DNA of 64,000 nucleotides from Dyella sp. AtDHG13 (GCF_003201105.1 NZ_QICJ01000010.1:152041-216040); one strand, 5' to 3'; positions 51,718 to 61,086 are shown, numbered from the stretch's first letter. Made by a program: numbers and translations. Notes: generated by a model not told the origin, from the sequence alone.

Positions 51718-53683
51718 ATGGATGGTGCTGGCCGCATCGGCCCTGTGGCTGCTTTCGCTGGTGCTGGCGGTGCTCGGTGTCGGCCGGCGGCTGGTGCGCG
51801 TGGCGTTGGCGCTGGGCTGCGCGCTGGTGGTGCTTGCGTCGGCCGGCCGCCTGCCGGAGGGCATCGCCTGCGCGCCGCTGGGCGTCGGCTGGGCAGGCTC
51901 CCGTCTGGTGCTCGCACCGGATGCGCTATGGCTGCTCGCGTTCGGTGCAGTGGCGGCGTTCTTCGCCACAGCGCTGGGCTCGCCCGGGGCGTCATGGCGC
52001 AGCTGGTCCGCTGGCGCGAGTCTGTGCCTGCTCGGCGCACTGGGCTGTTTTGGTCTACAGGATGCTCTGGGCTTTCTGATCGCGTGGGAGTTGATGAGCC
52101 TGGGCGGTGCGGTGCTATTGGTCGGGGAACACCTCGGGCCCTCGCGCGAGGGTCGCGGCTTGTTGTTCATGCTGGGCTTGCTGGAAGTCGGTGCGGTCGC
52201 CCTGATGGCGGCGTTGCTCTGGTTGTCGCAGCGCACGGGCAGCGTGCACTTCGGTGAGTTCGCCGCGCAGGCATGGGCTGCAGGAAGTTGGCCGGCCCTA
52301 GGGATCGGTCTGCTGCTGCTGATCGGCTTCGGCGCAAAACTGGGCATATTGCCGTTCTACGAGTGGTATCCCGGTGCCTACGGGCAGGGCAGTGGTGCCA
52401 GCGGTGCCCTGTTGTCGGGCGTGGTGCTCAATGCCGCCTTCTTCGGCCTGGCGCGGGGTCTTACTGAGTGGCTGCCGGGGCAGTACGCGCTGGGCGTGAT
52501 CACGGTGACGGTCGGGGTGCTCAGCGCCATCCTCGCGGTGCTGTACGCCTTCCAGGAGGACGACTGGCGGCGCTTGCTGGCATTTTCCTCGGCGGAAAAC
52601 GCCGCCATCGCCATCACCGTGCTGGGCGCCAGCATGATCTTCCGGCAGGAAGGGCTGCTGGCCCTGGCCTCGCTGGGGTATCTGGTGGCGTTGCTGCATC
52701 TGGCCGGACACGCGCTCGCCAAGGGCTGCCTGATGCTGGCGGCCGACGGCAACTACGCCGCCAGCGGGCATTACGACATCCGCCAGCAGGCCCTGCTGCG
52801 GCACAGCCGCTGGTATTTCGGCATGGGGGTGGTCTTCGCCGGCATGAGCCTGGCGGCGATGCCACCGCAGGCCGGTTTCGTCAGCGAGTGGTTCACTTTC
52901 CAGACGCTGTTCCAGGGGTTTCATCTAACCAGCCTAGGCGGTCGACTCACGCTCTCGCTGGCGGGTGCCGGCATAGCGCTGACGGCCGCCGTCGCGTTTG
53001 CCACGTTCGTGAAGCTGGTCGGTCTGGGGGTGCTGGGGAGGCGCGTGCGCGAGGAAGGGGGCGCTGGTTCGGTACGCGGGGGCCATGCGGTGGCCTGCGG
53101 GCTGCTTGGCCTGGGCGTGCTGCTGCTGGCAGTGGGCATGCCGTGGTGGCTGCACGGGCTCGATCGTGTCACCGCGCAGCTTTTTCCCGGCCAGACGAGC
53201 ATGGCGCTGCGCAGTGGGGCGCTGCTCGTGCCGCTGACGTCGAGCTTTGCGTTCATCTCCCCGACCAAGCTGGTGGTGGCGCTGCCGCTGCTGGCGTTGT
53301 TGCCGATCGGCCTGCTCATCGGGTCGGTGCGCCGGCACCGGCGATTGCGCGTGCCGGTGTGGTATGGGGGCTTTGCCCGCCCGGCGCAGGGTGCCACGAC
53401 GACGCTGACCTTCGCCAACGCCATGCGCACGTTCTATGCCTTCGTCTACCGGCCGCGGACGACGATCGACCATGAGTACAGTGGCCGCAGCTATTTCGTT
53501 CACCGCGTCGAGCATCGCACCACGGTGGCGCCCCTTTTCGAAGCGAAGATATTCCGTGTGCCGGTACGCGTCGTGCAGTGGCTGGCCCGTGCGGTAAGCC
53601 CGCTGCAGTCGGGGCACATGAATGTCTATCTGGGCCTGGTCGGGTTGCTGCTGGTCCTGATCATGGCGGTTGCCTTGTTCTGA
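51707..53683 (+). CDS. HyfB-like (NuoL/NuoM-type) antiporter-like subunit
   Basis: About 658 residues with ~16 helices. GFGAKLGILPFYEWYPGAYGQGSGASGALLSG, RLLAFSSAENAAIAITVLG and HLAGHALAKGCLMLAADG are classic antiporter-like motifs with conserved Lys and His. Largest membrane subunit; in E. coli hyf it is first, here it is last. ATG 51707 overlaps the end of the ferredoxin/NuoB fusion gene. With HyfF it provides two ion-pumping subunits. Confidence 0.92.
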   Translation: MSAEWMVLAASALWLLSLVLAVLGVGRRLVRVALALGCALVVLASAGRLPEGIACAPLGVGWAGSRLVLAPDALWLLAFGAVAAFFATALGSPGASWRSWSAGASLCLLGALGCFGLQDALGFLIAWELMSLGGAVLLVGEHLGPSREGRGLLFMLGLLEVGAVALMAALLWLSQRTGSVHFGEFAAQAWAAGSWPALGIGLLLLIGFGAKLGILPFYEWYPGAYGQGSGASGALLSGVVLNAAFFGLARGLTEWLPGQYALGVITVTVGVLSAILAVLYAFQEDDWRRLLAFSSAENAAIAITVLGASMIFRQEGLLALASLGYLVALLHLAGHALAKGCLMLAADGNYAASGHYDIRQQALLRHSRWYFGMGVVFAGMSLAAMPPQAGFVSEWFTFQTLFQGFHLTSLGGRLTLSLAGAGIALTAAVAFATFVKLVGLGVLGRRVREEGGAGSVRGGHAVACGLLGLGVLLLAVGMPWWLHGLDRVTAQLFPGQTSMALRSGALLVPLTSSFAFISPTKLVVALPLLALLPIGLLIGSVRRHRRLRVPVWYGGFARPAQGATTTLTFANAMRTFYAFVYRPRTTIDHEYSGRSYFVHRVEHRTTVAPLFEAKIFRVPVRVVQWLARAVSPLQSGHMNVYLGLVGLLLVLIMAVALF

Positions 53684-53688
53684 TCCGC

Positions 53689-55578
53689 ATGCTGACCGAG
53701 AACCAGCGTCACCACATCCTCAACCTCCTGAGCCACATCGAGCACGAGGTCCAGGACGGCATCCAAATGCTCACCGACCAAGATCCGGACAGCCTGTTCC
53801 CGCGCTACATTGATTTTCCCGAGCCTCAACGCATCACCGCTCTGCGCCGCCACCTGGAACGCCTGCGCGCCGCCATGCGCCGCTTCATGGAAACGCAGGC
53901 GTTAAACCGCAGCAACTATTCCGCCGTGGACGCGTCGTGGGGATTCGAAACCCGCATGACGCTGGCGCGCAACGCAGTCTATGACTTGCGGCCAAGCTAC
54001 CTGCGCGGATATGGATCGCTGGACGCGGAGGGCGAGCGCGTTGCTCGCGCGCTGGCGGCCGAGCTGGGGCTGCTGCTGGATGACATTGCCCGCGAGCTGC
54101 GGCACCAGACGCTGACACTGCCGGAGGGCGTCGATCCGGAAGGGCTGCTCGCCGTGATGGCACAGATCGTCGAGCGCCATCATTTGTTCGAGTTTCGCCC
54201 GACGGTGCGCCGCTTGTTGACCCGTCACGATGGGATCGAGGTGGCCATCCTCGGCCGCGTCAGCAGCGGCAAGTCATCGTTGGTCAACGCGCTGCTGGAA
54301 TGCGAGCTGCTGCCTACCGGCGCGATCCCGGTCACCGCCGTCGTCACCCGCATCCGGCATGGCGACGCACTGCAGATCGAGGGATGGGACTCCGAAGGGC
54401 GCGTCTCGACCATCGCGTCTGACGAGCTGGCGCAGTGCATCGTGGAGGGCGGCAGCCAGTCCAGCCGCATGCGGGAGGTGGCGATCACCGTGCCCGCACG
54501 GATCCTGGCATCCGGACTGACTTTCACCGACACGCCGGGGCTCGGCTCGTTGCATGCCAGTGCCTCCGCCCACGCGCTCAACTACCTGCCGCGCTGCGAT
54601 CTGGGCATGGTCGCCATCGATGCATCGGCGACGCTCTCCACGCTCGATACCGACCTACTGCGTGCCCTGCAACAGGCGAAGGCCCAGCGCATGGTCCTCC
54701 TCACCAAGAGTGACGCGGTCACCGCGCAAGCGCTGGCGCAACAGCGCGAGTACGTGGAGCGGATGCTGTCCGATGCCCTCGGCGAAGCGATCGCCGTGCA
54801 CCCGATCAGCGTCGCCCCGACGCATCGGGAGCATTTTTCCGACTGGCGCGACAGCGTGCTGCAACCGGCACTCGATGCATGCCTGGCGGCGTCGGCACAG
54901 CGGATGCGTGACCGCACCCTGCAACTGGCCCGGCAACTCGCCTTGCGGCTGGAGCAGGGACTGCGAGAGGAAGCGCCGGCAACGTCGACCGGGAACAAGC
55001 GCGACACGGGTGCGGTGCTGGGGCGGCTCGATGAAGCGGAGAATCGGCAGCGCGAGCTCTGCACCGGACTGGGGCGGCGCGGCGCGGCTACGGTGATCCA
55101 CGAGGTGGCGGAAGACCTGGCTGATCAACCGGCGGCGGAGCGTGCGGCGCAGGTGGCCGGTGAGCTGGCCGACCAGGTCGTGCGCGACATGGTCACTGCA
55201 CTGCAGCAGTGCCTGGACGAGGCGGGCGTCGAGCATGGCGAACAGTTTTTGCGCGGCGCGCCCCCCTTCACCTGGACCATGCCGGCCTGCACATGGTCCG
55301 AACCGGACGGTCCGGCATTCTGGCGCCGTCGGCGGATGAAGAGCCTGCTGGAGACGCAGCTGGGCGAGTCGCTTCACGCCGCGATGGCCGATTACGCCCG
55401 GCAATTGCAGGACTGGCTCGCCGCCACCTGCCGCACGCTGCGCCGGCAGCTTGCCATTACGTCGGCGGATGCGACGGCCACCGGCGGCGACAAGGGTTCG
55501 ATGAAGCGCGATCTGGAGGGGCTGACCAAGTGGCTGCGGCAGAGCCGCACATCAGACCAGGATGGCGTTCACCTCTGA
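53689..55578 (+). CDS. Dynamin-family GTPase
   Basis: 629 residues. G1 GRVSSGKSS (189-197), G3 DTPG (D281), G4 TKSD (339-342), preceded by a ~170-residue helical region and followed by a long helical region with amphipathic segments. The plan fits bacterial dynamin-like proteins that act on membranes. It starts 5 bases after the HyfB-like stop, so is probably part of the riboswitch 5 operon. Role in fluoride response unknown; membrane repair is one possibility (inference). Confidence 0.85.
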   Translation: MLTENQRHHILNLLSHIEHEVQDGIQMLTDQDPDSLFPRYIDFPEPQRITALRRHLERLRAAMRRFMETQALNRSNYSAVDASWGFETRMTLARNAVYDLRPSYLRGYGSLDAEGERVARALAAELGLLLDDIARELRHQTLTLPEGVDPEGLLAVMAQIVERHHLFEFRPTVRRLLTRHDGIEVAILGRVSSGKSSLVNALLECELLPTGAIPVTAVVTRIRHGDALQIEGWDSEGRVSTIASDELAQCIVEGGSQSSRMREVAITVPARILASGLTFTDTPGLGSLHASASAHALNYLPRCDLGMVAIDASATLSTLDTDLLRALQQAKAQRMVLLTKSDAVTAQALAQQREYVERMLSDALGEAIAVHPISVAPTHREHFSDWRDSVLQPALDACLAASAQRMRDRTLQLARQLALRLEQGLREEAPATSTGNKRDTGAVLGRLDEAENRQRELCTGLGRRGAATVIHEVAEDLADQPAAERAAQVAGELADQVVRDMVTALQQCLDEAGVEHGEQFLRGAPPFTWTMPACTWSEPDGPAFWRRRRMKSLLETQLGESLHAAMADYARQLQDWLAATCRTLRRQLAITSADATATGGDKGSMKRDLEGLTKWLRQSRTSDQDGVHL

Positions 55579-55583
55579 GACGT

Positions 55584-56885
55584 CTAGCCGCGCCGGACAC
55601 GTAACAAAGCAATCGTCCCCAGTCCCATCCACAGCGTGGCCAGTCCAAACCCGAAGGCAGGCGAGACCGCCGACCACACCAGGCCCACCATCGCGCTGGA
55701 GACGAACTTGGCAGCCCCGTTGATCGTGCCGAGCGCACCGTAGCTCGTGACCAGCTGCTTCGGTGCTACGAACTCGGCGGTAACCGTGGGCTCCAGCGCC
55801 TCCTCGACGGTGACGTAAAGACCCGCGCACAGGAAGATCAGGGCGAGGAACGCAATGCTGCCCAACGACATCACGAATGCAACGGCTGTCAGGGCGGCGG
55901 TGATGGCGCCGAGCAGGTAGCCCAGGCGCAGCATGCGCAGGTGCCCCAGGCGGTCGGCGAGCAGACCCACGGGATATGAGAGCGCTACCTGGACCACGTT
56001 GCGCCACACGTACAGCAAGCCCGCGATCTGCGCGGCCCGGATGACGCCGTGGGCCGGCGTGAGCAACTGAGTCGCCGCCAGGATCAGCAGGGAGTGGGAG
56101 AAGTCGCCAATACCGAACACCCCCACGGCGCCCAGGTATCGCTTGAACGAGGCGGGCAACTCACGCAGCGAGCCGAGAAAGCGCAGCGCCGGGTTGGGGG
56201 AGTGCTGGGGGTCGCGCACTAGCGTGAGGAAGGCGAGCACGGCCAGCAATCCCGGTATGACCGAAAGCCAGAACACCAGCCGGAAGGGCTCGGTGGAACC
56301 GTTTCCATACAGGCCTTGTGCCCAGCCCAGCAGGGCGACACCGAGCAGGGGGCCGGCCACCGCGCCTACCGTATCGGCGGCCCGATGGAATCCGAAGGCC
56401 CGTCCCTTGGTCTCCGGCGTGACGGCCTGGATGACGATCGCATCCCGCAGCGGCCCCCGAAGCCCTTTGCCGAACCACGATATCGCCCGGCCGAGCAGCA
56501 GCAGTGGCCACCCCGTCGCGAGCGCGAGCAGGATCTGCCCCAGCGGCGTCATGCCGTAACCGGTCAGCACCAGCAGCTTGCGGTGACCGAGCTTGTCGGC
56601 GATGTAGCCGGAAACCATCTTGGTGAAGCTGGCGATGGCGTCGGCGATGCCTTCGATCGTGCCGAGCACGCCTGCGGGAAGGCCCAGCACCGCCAGGAAG
56701 CCAGGCAGCAGGACCGTGGTGGTCTCGTAGCAGAAGTCGCCGAAAGCACTGGTGACGCCGGCGCCGACCACCGTCCGATTCAGCCAATGCCTGGGCGAAG
56801 GGGTGGCCGTGCTCGATGAGTCTCCGGCGCGCGCTGTACTCTTTTGTTGGCCCGTCATGTCGGACGAGGTCGGCTCTTGGCTCAA
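55584..56885 (-). CDS. MFS transporter (second fluoride-linked copy)
   Basis: 433 residues, 12 helices. Related to the MFS protein at 27455-28678 (shared FGDFxYE/LFADFTHE helix and RGPLRDA loop type). The start is uncertain: TTG 56885 with GGGAG upstream, or ATG 56858. It lies after the DUF190 gene on the same strand, downstream of riboswitch 6. Convergent with the GTPase gene (5 bases). Substrate unknown. Confidence 0.82.
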   Translation of the reverse strand: MSQEPTSSDMTGQQKSTARAGDSSSTATPSPRHWLNRTVVGAGVTSAFGDFCYETTTVLLPGFLAVLGLPAGVLGTIEGIADAIASFTKMVSGYIADKLGHRKLLVLTGYGMTPLGQILLALATGWPLLLLGRAISWFGKGLRGPLRDAIVIQAVTPETKGRAFGFHRAADTVGAVAGPLLGVALLGWAQGLYGNGSTEPFRLVFWLSVIPGLLAVLAFLTLVRDPQHSPNPALRFLGSLRELPASFKRYLGAVGVFGIGDFSHSLLILAATQLLTPAHGVIRAAQIAGLLYVWRNVVQVALSYPVGLLADRLGHLRMLRLGYLLGAITAALTAVAFVMSLGSIAFLALIFLCAGLYVTVEEALEPTVTAEFVAPKQLVTSYGALGTINGAAKFVSSAMVGLVWSAVSPAFGFGLATLWMGLGTIALLRVRRG

Positions 56886-56996
56886 AACTGAAGTGCTCCC
56901 GTGATGGCGGTGGGTAGGGCGTTGGAGGAGCGTGATGGAGCCATCCCACGTCCTGGGAGGATGCCGGGGCTCAAGCGCTGGATGCTCCTCCGCATG

Positions 56997-57314
56997 TTAG
57001 TGACTGACGACCCCGAACTCGGCTGGAAACCTGGCCCAGAACAGGGGCGCCCCGTCCTCGTGCACGATCTCCAGCATCTTGCTCGCGTCCGTGTCGTCCA
57101 CGATCAGCTCGACCAGGACCGTACAGTCTCCGGCCAGCTCGAAAAAGCTCTGCTCGTGCAGGACGCCGTGGCGGCCGTACCCGGCGATGGCCTTGAATGC
57201 CGACGCGCCATGGATGCCGTGCTTTTTGGCCTGCTCCAGCAGCCACTCGTAGAGCAGCATGCCCCGGTGCTTCTGGTTTTCATGCATGTAGAACCGCAGT
57301 GACCAACCGTTCAT
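56997..57314 (-). CDS. DUF190-family protein (fluoride-associated), copy 2
   Basis: 105 residues: MNGWSLRFYMHENQKHRGMLLYEWLLEQAKKHGIHGASAFKAIAGYG, FELAGDCTVLVELIVDD and MLEIVHEDGAPLFWARFPAEF. This is closer to the canonical DUF190 pattern than copy 1. First gene after riboswitch 6. ATG 57314 is used because upstream frame has no homology. It likely modulates the MFS transporter or another exporter. Confidence 0.9.
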   Translation of the reverse strand: MNGWSLRFYMHENQKHRGMLLYEWLLEQAKKHGIHGASAFKAIAGYGRHGVLHEQSFFELAGDCTVLVELIVDDTDASKMLEIVHEDGAPLFWARFPAEFGVVSH

Positions 57315-57523
57315 GGCATCGCCTCCTCCGCATGGGACGCGGTGGGACGGGAAGCCTTGAGTGCGCAGATGCTTCATGTGCGTCGCGGACTTGGCAGAAA
57401 ACGAGCCCAACGACTTTCGGAAGCCTCACGACGCTCATAGCCTTCTTTCGCCCCGGACTGTGTCAGTGGCGAACTTTCAGCAGAGGAGGGTGCGCGCCGC
57501 CACCTGCCGGAAGCCCGGACCAG

Positions 57524-57570
57524 GTAGGCATCATCAGCCTTGCGGCGGTTATAGGGAGAATGCCATCTCC
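57524..57570 (-). promoter_or_regulatory. Fluoride riboswitch 6 (crcB motif)
   Basis: Minus strand GGAGATGGCATTCTCCC, AACCGCCGC and GGCTGATGATGCCTAC. Ahead of DUF190 and MFS genes. Its aptamer begins only 78 bases from riboswitch 7, which faces the other way. Confidence 0.95.
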
Positions 57571-57647
57571 GTGCCGCCGAAGTTAGCCAGCCAGTTCGGC
57601 CAAAAGCAAGCGACCGGGCGACCGAGCCGCTAGAATGCGCGCAGCTG

Positions 57648-57695
57648 GGCGATGGAGTCCGCCTGTGACCGCCCCCAGGGCTGATGACTCCTGAC
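57648..57695 (+). promoter_or_regulatory. Fluoride riboswitch 7 (crcB motif)
   Basis: Plus strand GGCGATGGAGTCCGCC, GACCGCC and GGGCTGATGACTCCTGAC. Nearly identical to riboswitch 5. Ahead of the HEAT-repeat and Hsp70 genes by 56 bases, so probably controls translation initiation. Confidence 0.93.
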
Positions 57696-57750
57696 TGGCC
57701 ATCGTGCCGCTTTCCAGGATATCCCTCGCCGTCCGAGGGATGCCGTCGTC

Positions 57751-59112
57751 ATGCCCACATTTTTCTGTCCCTCGTGCTTCGCCGAAGTCGACGCAGCCAG
57801 CTCCACCTGCCCGCAATGCGGTGCTGACGTCCAGGCCGGCCGCGACCGCGCCTATCCGCAACGGTTGCTGCATGCCTTGAAGCATCCGCTGTCGGACATC
57901 CGGATGACGGCGATCGAGGCACTGGCACAACTGCAGCCGGAGGGCGCCGCCATGGCATTCGCCGACTGCGCGCTGGAGCATCCGCGCGATCCGGTGCAGG
58001 GTGTGGCGATTCTGCGGGCGCTGGAGCGGCTGCCCCGTAACCCGGCGTGGGCGGCGGCAGTGTCACGCCTGGTTGACCACCCGGCGGCGGTGGTCGGCCG
58101 CGGCGCACAGGCCCTGCTGGACAGCATGCCTGCGGGCATGGTCGGCGGCTCCCTGTCTCCGGATCATCTGCGTGCTCTCATCGACGACTATGCCGGTCAC
58201 GCGCAAGCGAGCGCGTACCTCGCCGCACAGGGGCGTGCCGCGATGGAGCCGCTCCGCGTCTATCTGCGCGAGGGACCCCAGATCAATCCGCAGGGACGTG
58301 TCTTCGCGGTGACCATGCTGGCGCGCTTGGGCGACGACTGCGTGATCGACGGCTTGCGGGAGGTTCTTTACGCCCATCCGCTTCACGAACTGGCGGCGCC
58401 ACTGCGCGAGTCGGAATATCTCGTCAAGGATGCGGTCGTCACGCATGCGGCGGCGCGCGACTATCCGCAGAGGTCCGCAGATGTTGCCTTCGCACTGCGC
58501 TCGGAGCGACTCCCTGCGGCCGTGGGCGCTGCAGGACGACTTGGCACGGGTGAGTTGGCTCCCGAGCTTGTGCGCCTGCTCGAAGACGACGTGCTTGCGC
58601 AGGCTGCCGGTCAGGCGCTGACTGCGCTCGGGCCGGTGGGGCAGGCGGCGATCCTGGAGGCGCTACCGGATCTGCTGGCGGCCGAGCCCGTGAAACTCCG
58701 CAGCCGGCTGGCCGCCCTCCGTGGCCTGCTGACGCTGCGGGATACAGGGGCATCACTGCCGCCGATGCTGTCGGCGAGCGGGCAGGGGCACCATCCTGCG
58801 GTGGCCGCCGCCTGCGCCTTGTTCATGCCGGCAGGCGCGGCAACGGCCAACGCCTTGATACGGGGTGCCGTCGGTGAATGCAGGCGCCTGGTGGATGTAT
58901 GTCGCGAGCGTCTCTTGCAACCGGACTACCGCCCCTGGCTGCAGGGCGCCGTGGAAGCCATCGCACGGGAGCCACGGATGCCGGACATCTACGGCAATCA
59001 ACATGCCCTTTCGCTGGAGGCAGAACACTGGCTGCACGCGCTTGGCCATACCTCAACTTCCCGAGGGCGACCGGATCACGACGGACGCCCCCTATCAATC
59101 TTCAAGCTCTGA
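57751..59112 (+). CDS. Zinc-ribbon HEAT-repeat protein under fluoride riboswitch control
   Basis: 453 residues. N-terminal zinc ribbon C6PSC9...C20PQC23, then Ala/Leu-rich paired helices (HEAT-like) through the rest of the chain, e.g. HPLSDIRMTAIEALAQLQPEG and HPRDPVQGVAILRALERLP. HEAT repeats bind proteins. It ends 8 bases before the Hsp70 gene; together they look like a client-binding co-chaperone and chaperone. No homologue recognised beyond the repeats. Confidence 0.85.
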   Translation: MPTFFCPSCFAEVDAASSTCPQCGADVQAGRDRAYPQRLLHALKHPLSDIRMTAIEALAQLQPEGAAMAFADCALEHPRDPVQGVAILRALERLPRNPAWAAAVSRLVDHPAAVVGRGAQALLDSMPAGMVGGSLSPDHLRALIDDYAGHAQASAYLAAQGRAAMEPLRVYLREGPQINPQGRVFAVTMLARLGDDCVIDGLREVLYAHPLHELAAPLRESEYLVKDAVVTHAAARDYPQRSADVAFALRSERLPAAVGAAGRLGTGELAPELVRLLEDDVLAQAAGQALTALGPVGQAAILEALPDLLAAEPVKLRSRLAALRGLLTLRDTGASLPPMLSASGQGHHPAVAAACALFMPAGAATANALIRGAVGECRRLVDVCRERLLQPDYRPWLQGAVEAIAREPRMPDIYGNQHALSLEAEHWLHALGHTSTSRGRPDHDGRPLSIFKL

Positions 59113-59120
59113 CGAGACGT

Positions 59121-60512
59121 ATGCACATCGGTATCGACTTTGGCACCAGCTACTCCGCAGCTGCGGCCGTGCTGGATGGAAAACTGCAGCTGATCCGCTT
59201 TGGCGACGCCACCCAGTTCCGCACGGCGGTCTTCTTTCCCGAGCGGGTGCCCAGCCCGGATGAGTTCCAGCTGACGCCCGCCATGGAGGCCGAAGTGGAC
59301 GCGATTGTCCGTAGCGGACGCATGCAGCGACACGGCCTGTCGGACGTGCAACTTCGCAAGGATGCCATCCGCGTCGTCCGTCGCCAGTGGATGGAGGAGC
59401 AGGTTCGTTCGGCGCGCCCCGTGACGGGCGATCTGCACCGGGCCGTCATTGGCGAGGAAGCGGTCCAGGCCTATCTGGAGGAGGGCACCGGTCACCTGAT
59501 CGAGTCGCCGAAGTCGATGTTCGGATACCGGATGGATGCCCCGGTAAGGCAGACCGTGGTGAACATCGCCGCCCACATCCTGGAGCATGTCCGCCTCACG
59601 GCGACGCGTCAGCTGGGCATCACGGTCCGCGGCGCGGTGATCGGGCGTCCCGTCGAATTCCGCAGTTCCATGGGCGCACAGGGCGGTATCCAGGCGTTGG
59701 AGCTGCTGCGTGAAGCGGCTCAGCTGGCCGGGTTCGACGAGATCGCGTTCGTCGAGGAGCCTGTCGCCGCCGCGATGCACTATCACCGCGCCATCGATCG
59801 GCGGCAGCGCGTCCTGATCGTGGACATCGGTGGCGGCACGACCGATCTGGCCTATGCCGAACTCGGCGCCGGCATGGCGCCGCGTATCCACCGCAGCTGG
59901 GGCGTTCCGGTAGGCGGCACGGACCTCGATCTCGGGGTGAATCTGCAAAGCTTCATGCCCTTGTTCGGCAAGGATGAGGCCGCGGTGCCGGCGCACAATT
60001 ACGTCGACGCAGCCAGCGTGCAGATCCTTCCGCGGCAGCGGGATTTCCGGAAAAAGAATTTCAGGATGGTTCGCGAACCGTTTGGCTCGCGCCTGAGATC
60101 CCTGCAGCACCTCGGCGCCACCACTCAGCTCAACCGTCTGGCCGAAATGGCAAAGATCCGGCTCGGCAGCGATGAGCACTGCGCCGTCGACTTCGGCTTC
60201 ATCGAATCAGGCCTGGCGCTTCAGGTGCAGCGGGCCGATTTCCTGGAGGCCGCCGCCGGCTTCATCGAGAAATTCAACCGGCTGCTTATTCAGGCGCGGA
60301 ACGACATCGGCACGCTCCCGGACTGCGTGTTTCTCACCGGCGGCAGCTCGCAGGCCGCCGACCTGCAACGGTGCGTGCGTCGTCATTTTCCGGGCATCCC
60401 TGTGGTCGAAGGCGACCCCTCGCTGGGTGTCGTCTCCGGTTTGGCCACCGTCGCAAGTGATATTGAGCATTGCGTCCCAACGCACTTGTTTCCGGCCAGG
60501 GGCGCGCAGTAA
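59121..60512 (+). CDS. Hsp70-family chaperone (YegD-like)
   Basis: 463 residues: an actin-like ATPase (IGIDFGTSYSAAAAV; VDIGGGTTDLAY; FVEEPVAAAM; FLTGGSSQ) with all phosphate and adenosine motifs, but no substrate-binding domain or EEVD tail. Similar to E. coli YegD. Paired with the HEAT-repeat protein at 57751. Under riboswitch 7, suggesting a protein-quality role in fluoride stress. Confidence 0.9.
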   Translation: MHIGIDFGTSYSAAAAVLDGKLQLIRFGDATQFRTAVFFPERVPSPDEFQLTPAMEAEVDAIVRSGRMQRHGLSDVQLRKDAIRVVRRQWMEEQVRSARPVTGDLHRAVIGEEAVQAYLEEGTGHLIESPKSMFGYRMDAPVRQTVVNIAAHILEHVRLTATRQLGITVRGAVIGRPVEFRSSMGAQGGIQALELLREAAQLAGFDEIAFVEEPVAAAMHYHRAIDRRQRVLIVDIGGGTTDLAYAELGAGMAPRIHRSWGVPVGGTDLDLGVNLQSFMPLFGKDEAAVPAHNYVDAASVQILPRQRDFRKKNFRMVREPFGSRLRSLQHLGATTQLNRLAEMAKIRLGSDEHCAVDFGFIESGLALQVQRADFLEAAAGFIEKFNRLLIQARNDIGTLPDCVFLTGGSSQAADLQRCVRRHFPGIPVVEGDPSLGVVSGLATVASDIEHCVPTHLFPARGAQ

Positions 60513-60717
60513 TTTTGCCCACGGAGATGGCGTACCTCCCCAACCGCGGCGAAAGCCCGCTGATGACGCCTACGGAGCGTGGCTACGCGGTTCAAGGCTG
60601 TGTTGTGCTTTTGCCTGAACCCTGTGGCTTTCGATGAGATATCGGCCGTGGGCGTGCGCATTTGCTTCATGCAATGCCCGTGGCCGAGCTTTTTCGCAGA
60701 CGGATCCGGGAGGCAGC

Positions 60718-61020
60718 ATGGCAAAGTGGCATATCGAGGAACGCGAAGGCCAGGAAGAACATCTGATCGATGGCAGCATGATTCTCATACCGCTGCTGGC
60801 CGGCATATTGATCGTGGCAGGTCTGGGATTCACCACGCCCCACGTCTCGGCGGAACGCTGGTACGAGATTCAATTCAGCGAGGGTGTTACCTCCTATCAA
60901 GAGGTGACGAGCTGTCCGCAAGATCGCGATTCATGGCCACCAAATCGCGCTATCTGCTTATCTGGTGCAGAGATTGCCCCGTCAGTTGACCAGAAGGCGG
61001 TGGCTCATCCTCGGCACTAG
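60718..61020 (+). CDS. Small single-pass membrane protein
   Basis: 100 residues from ATG 60718, with GGGAGG 5 bases upstream. The N-terminal ~20 residues are charged (MAKWHIEEREGQEEHLIDG), then one hydrophobic helix (SMILIPLLAGILIVAGLGF), and a Cys-containing C-terminal part. No family recognised. It may be independent of the Hsp70 operon (205-base gap). Confidence 0.6.
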   Translation: MAKWHIEEREGQEEHLIDGSMILIPLLAGILIVAGLGFTTPHVSAERWYEIQFSEGVTSYQEVTSCPQDRDSWPPNRAICLSGAEIAPSVDQKAVAHPRH

Positions 61021-61086
61021 AGAGACCTTCCTGCTGCGAGGCTGCCCTCAATGGCGTCTGGCGCTTGGGCAGCAACCTGACCAAAG

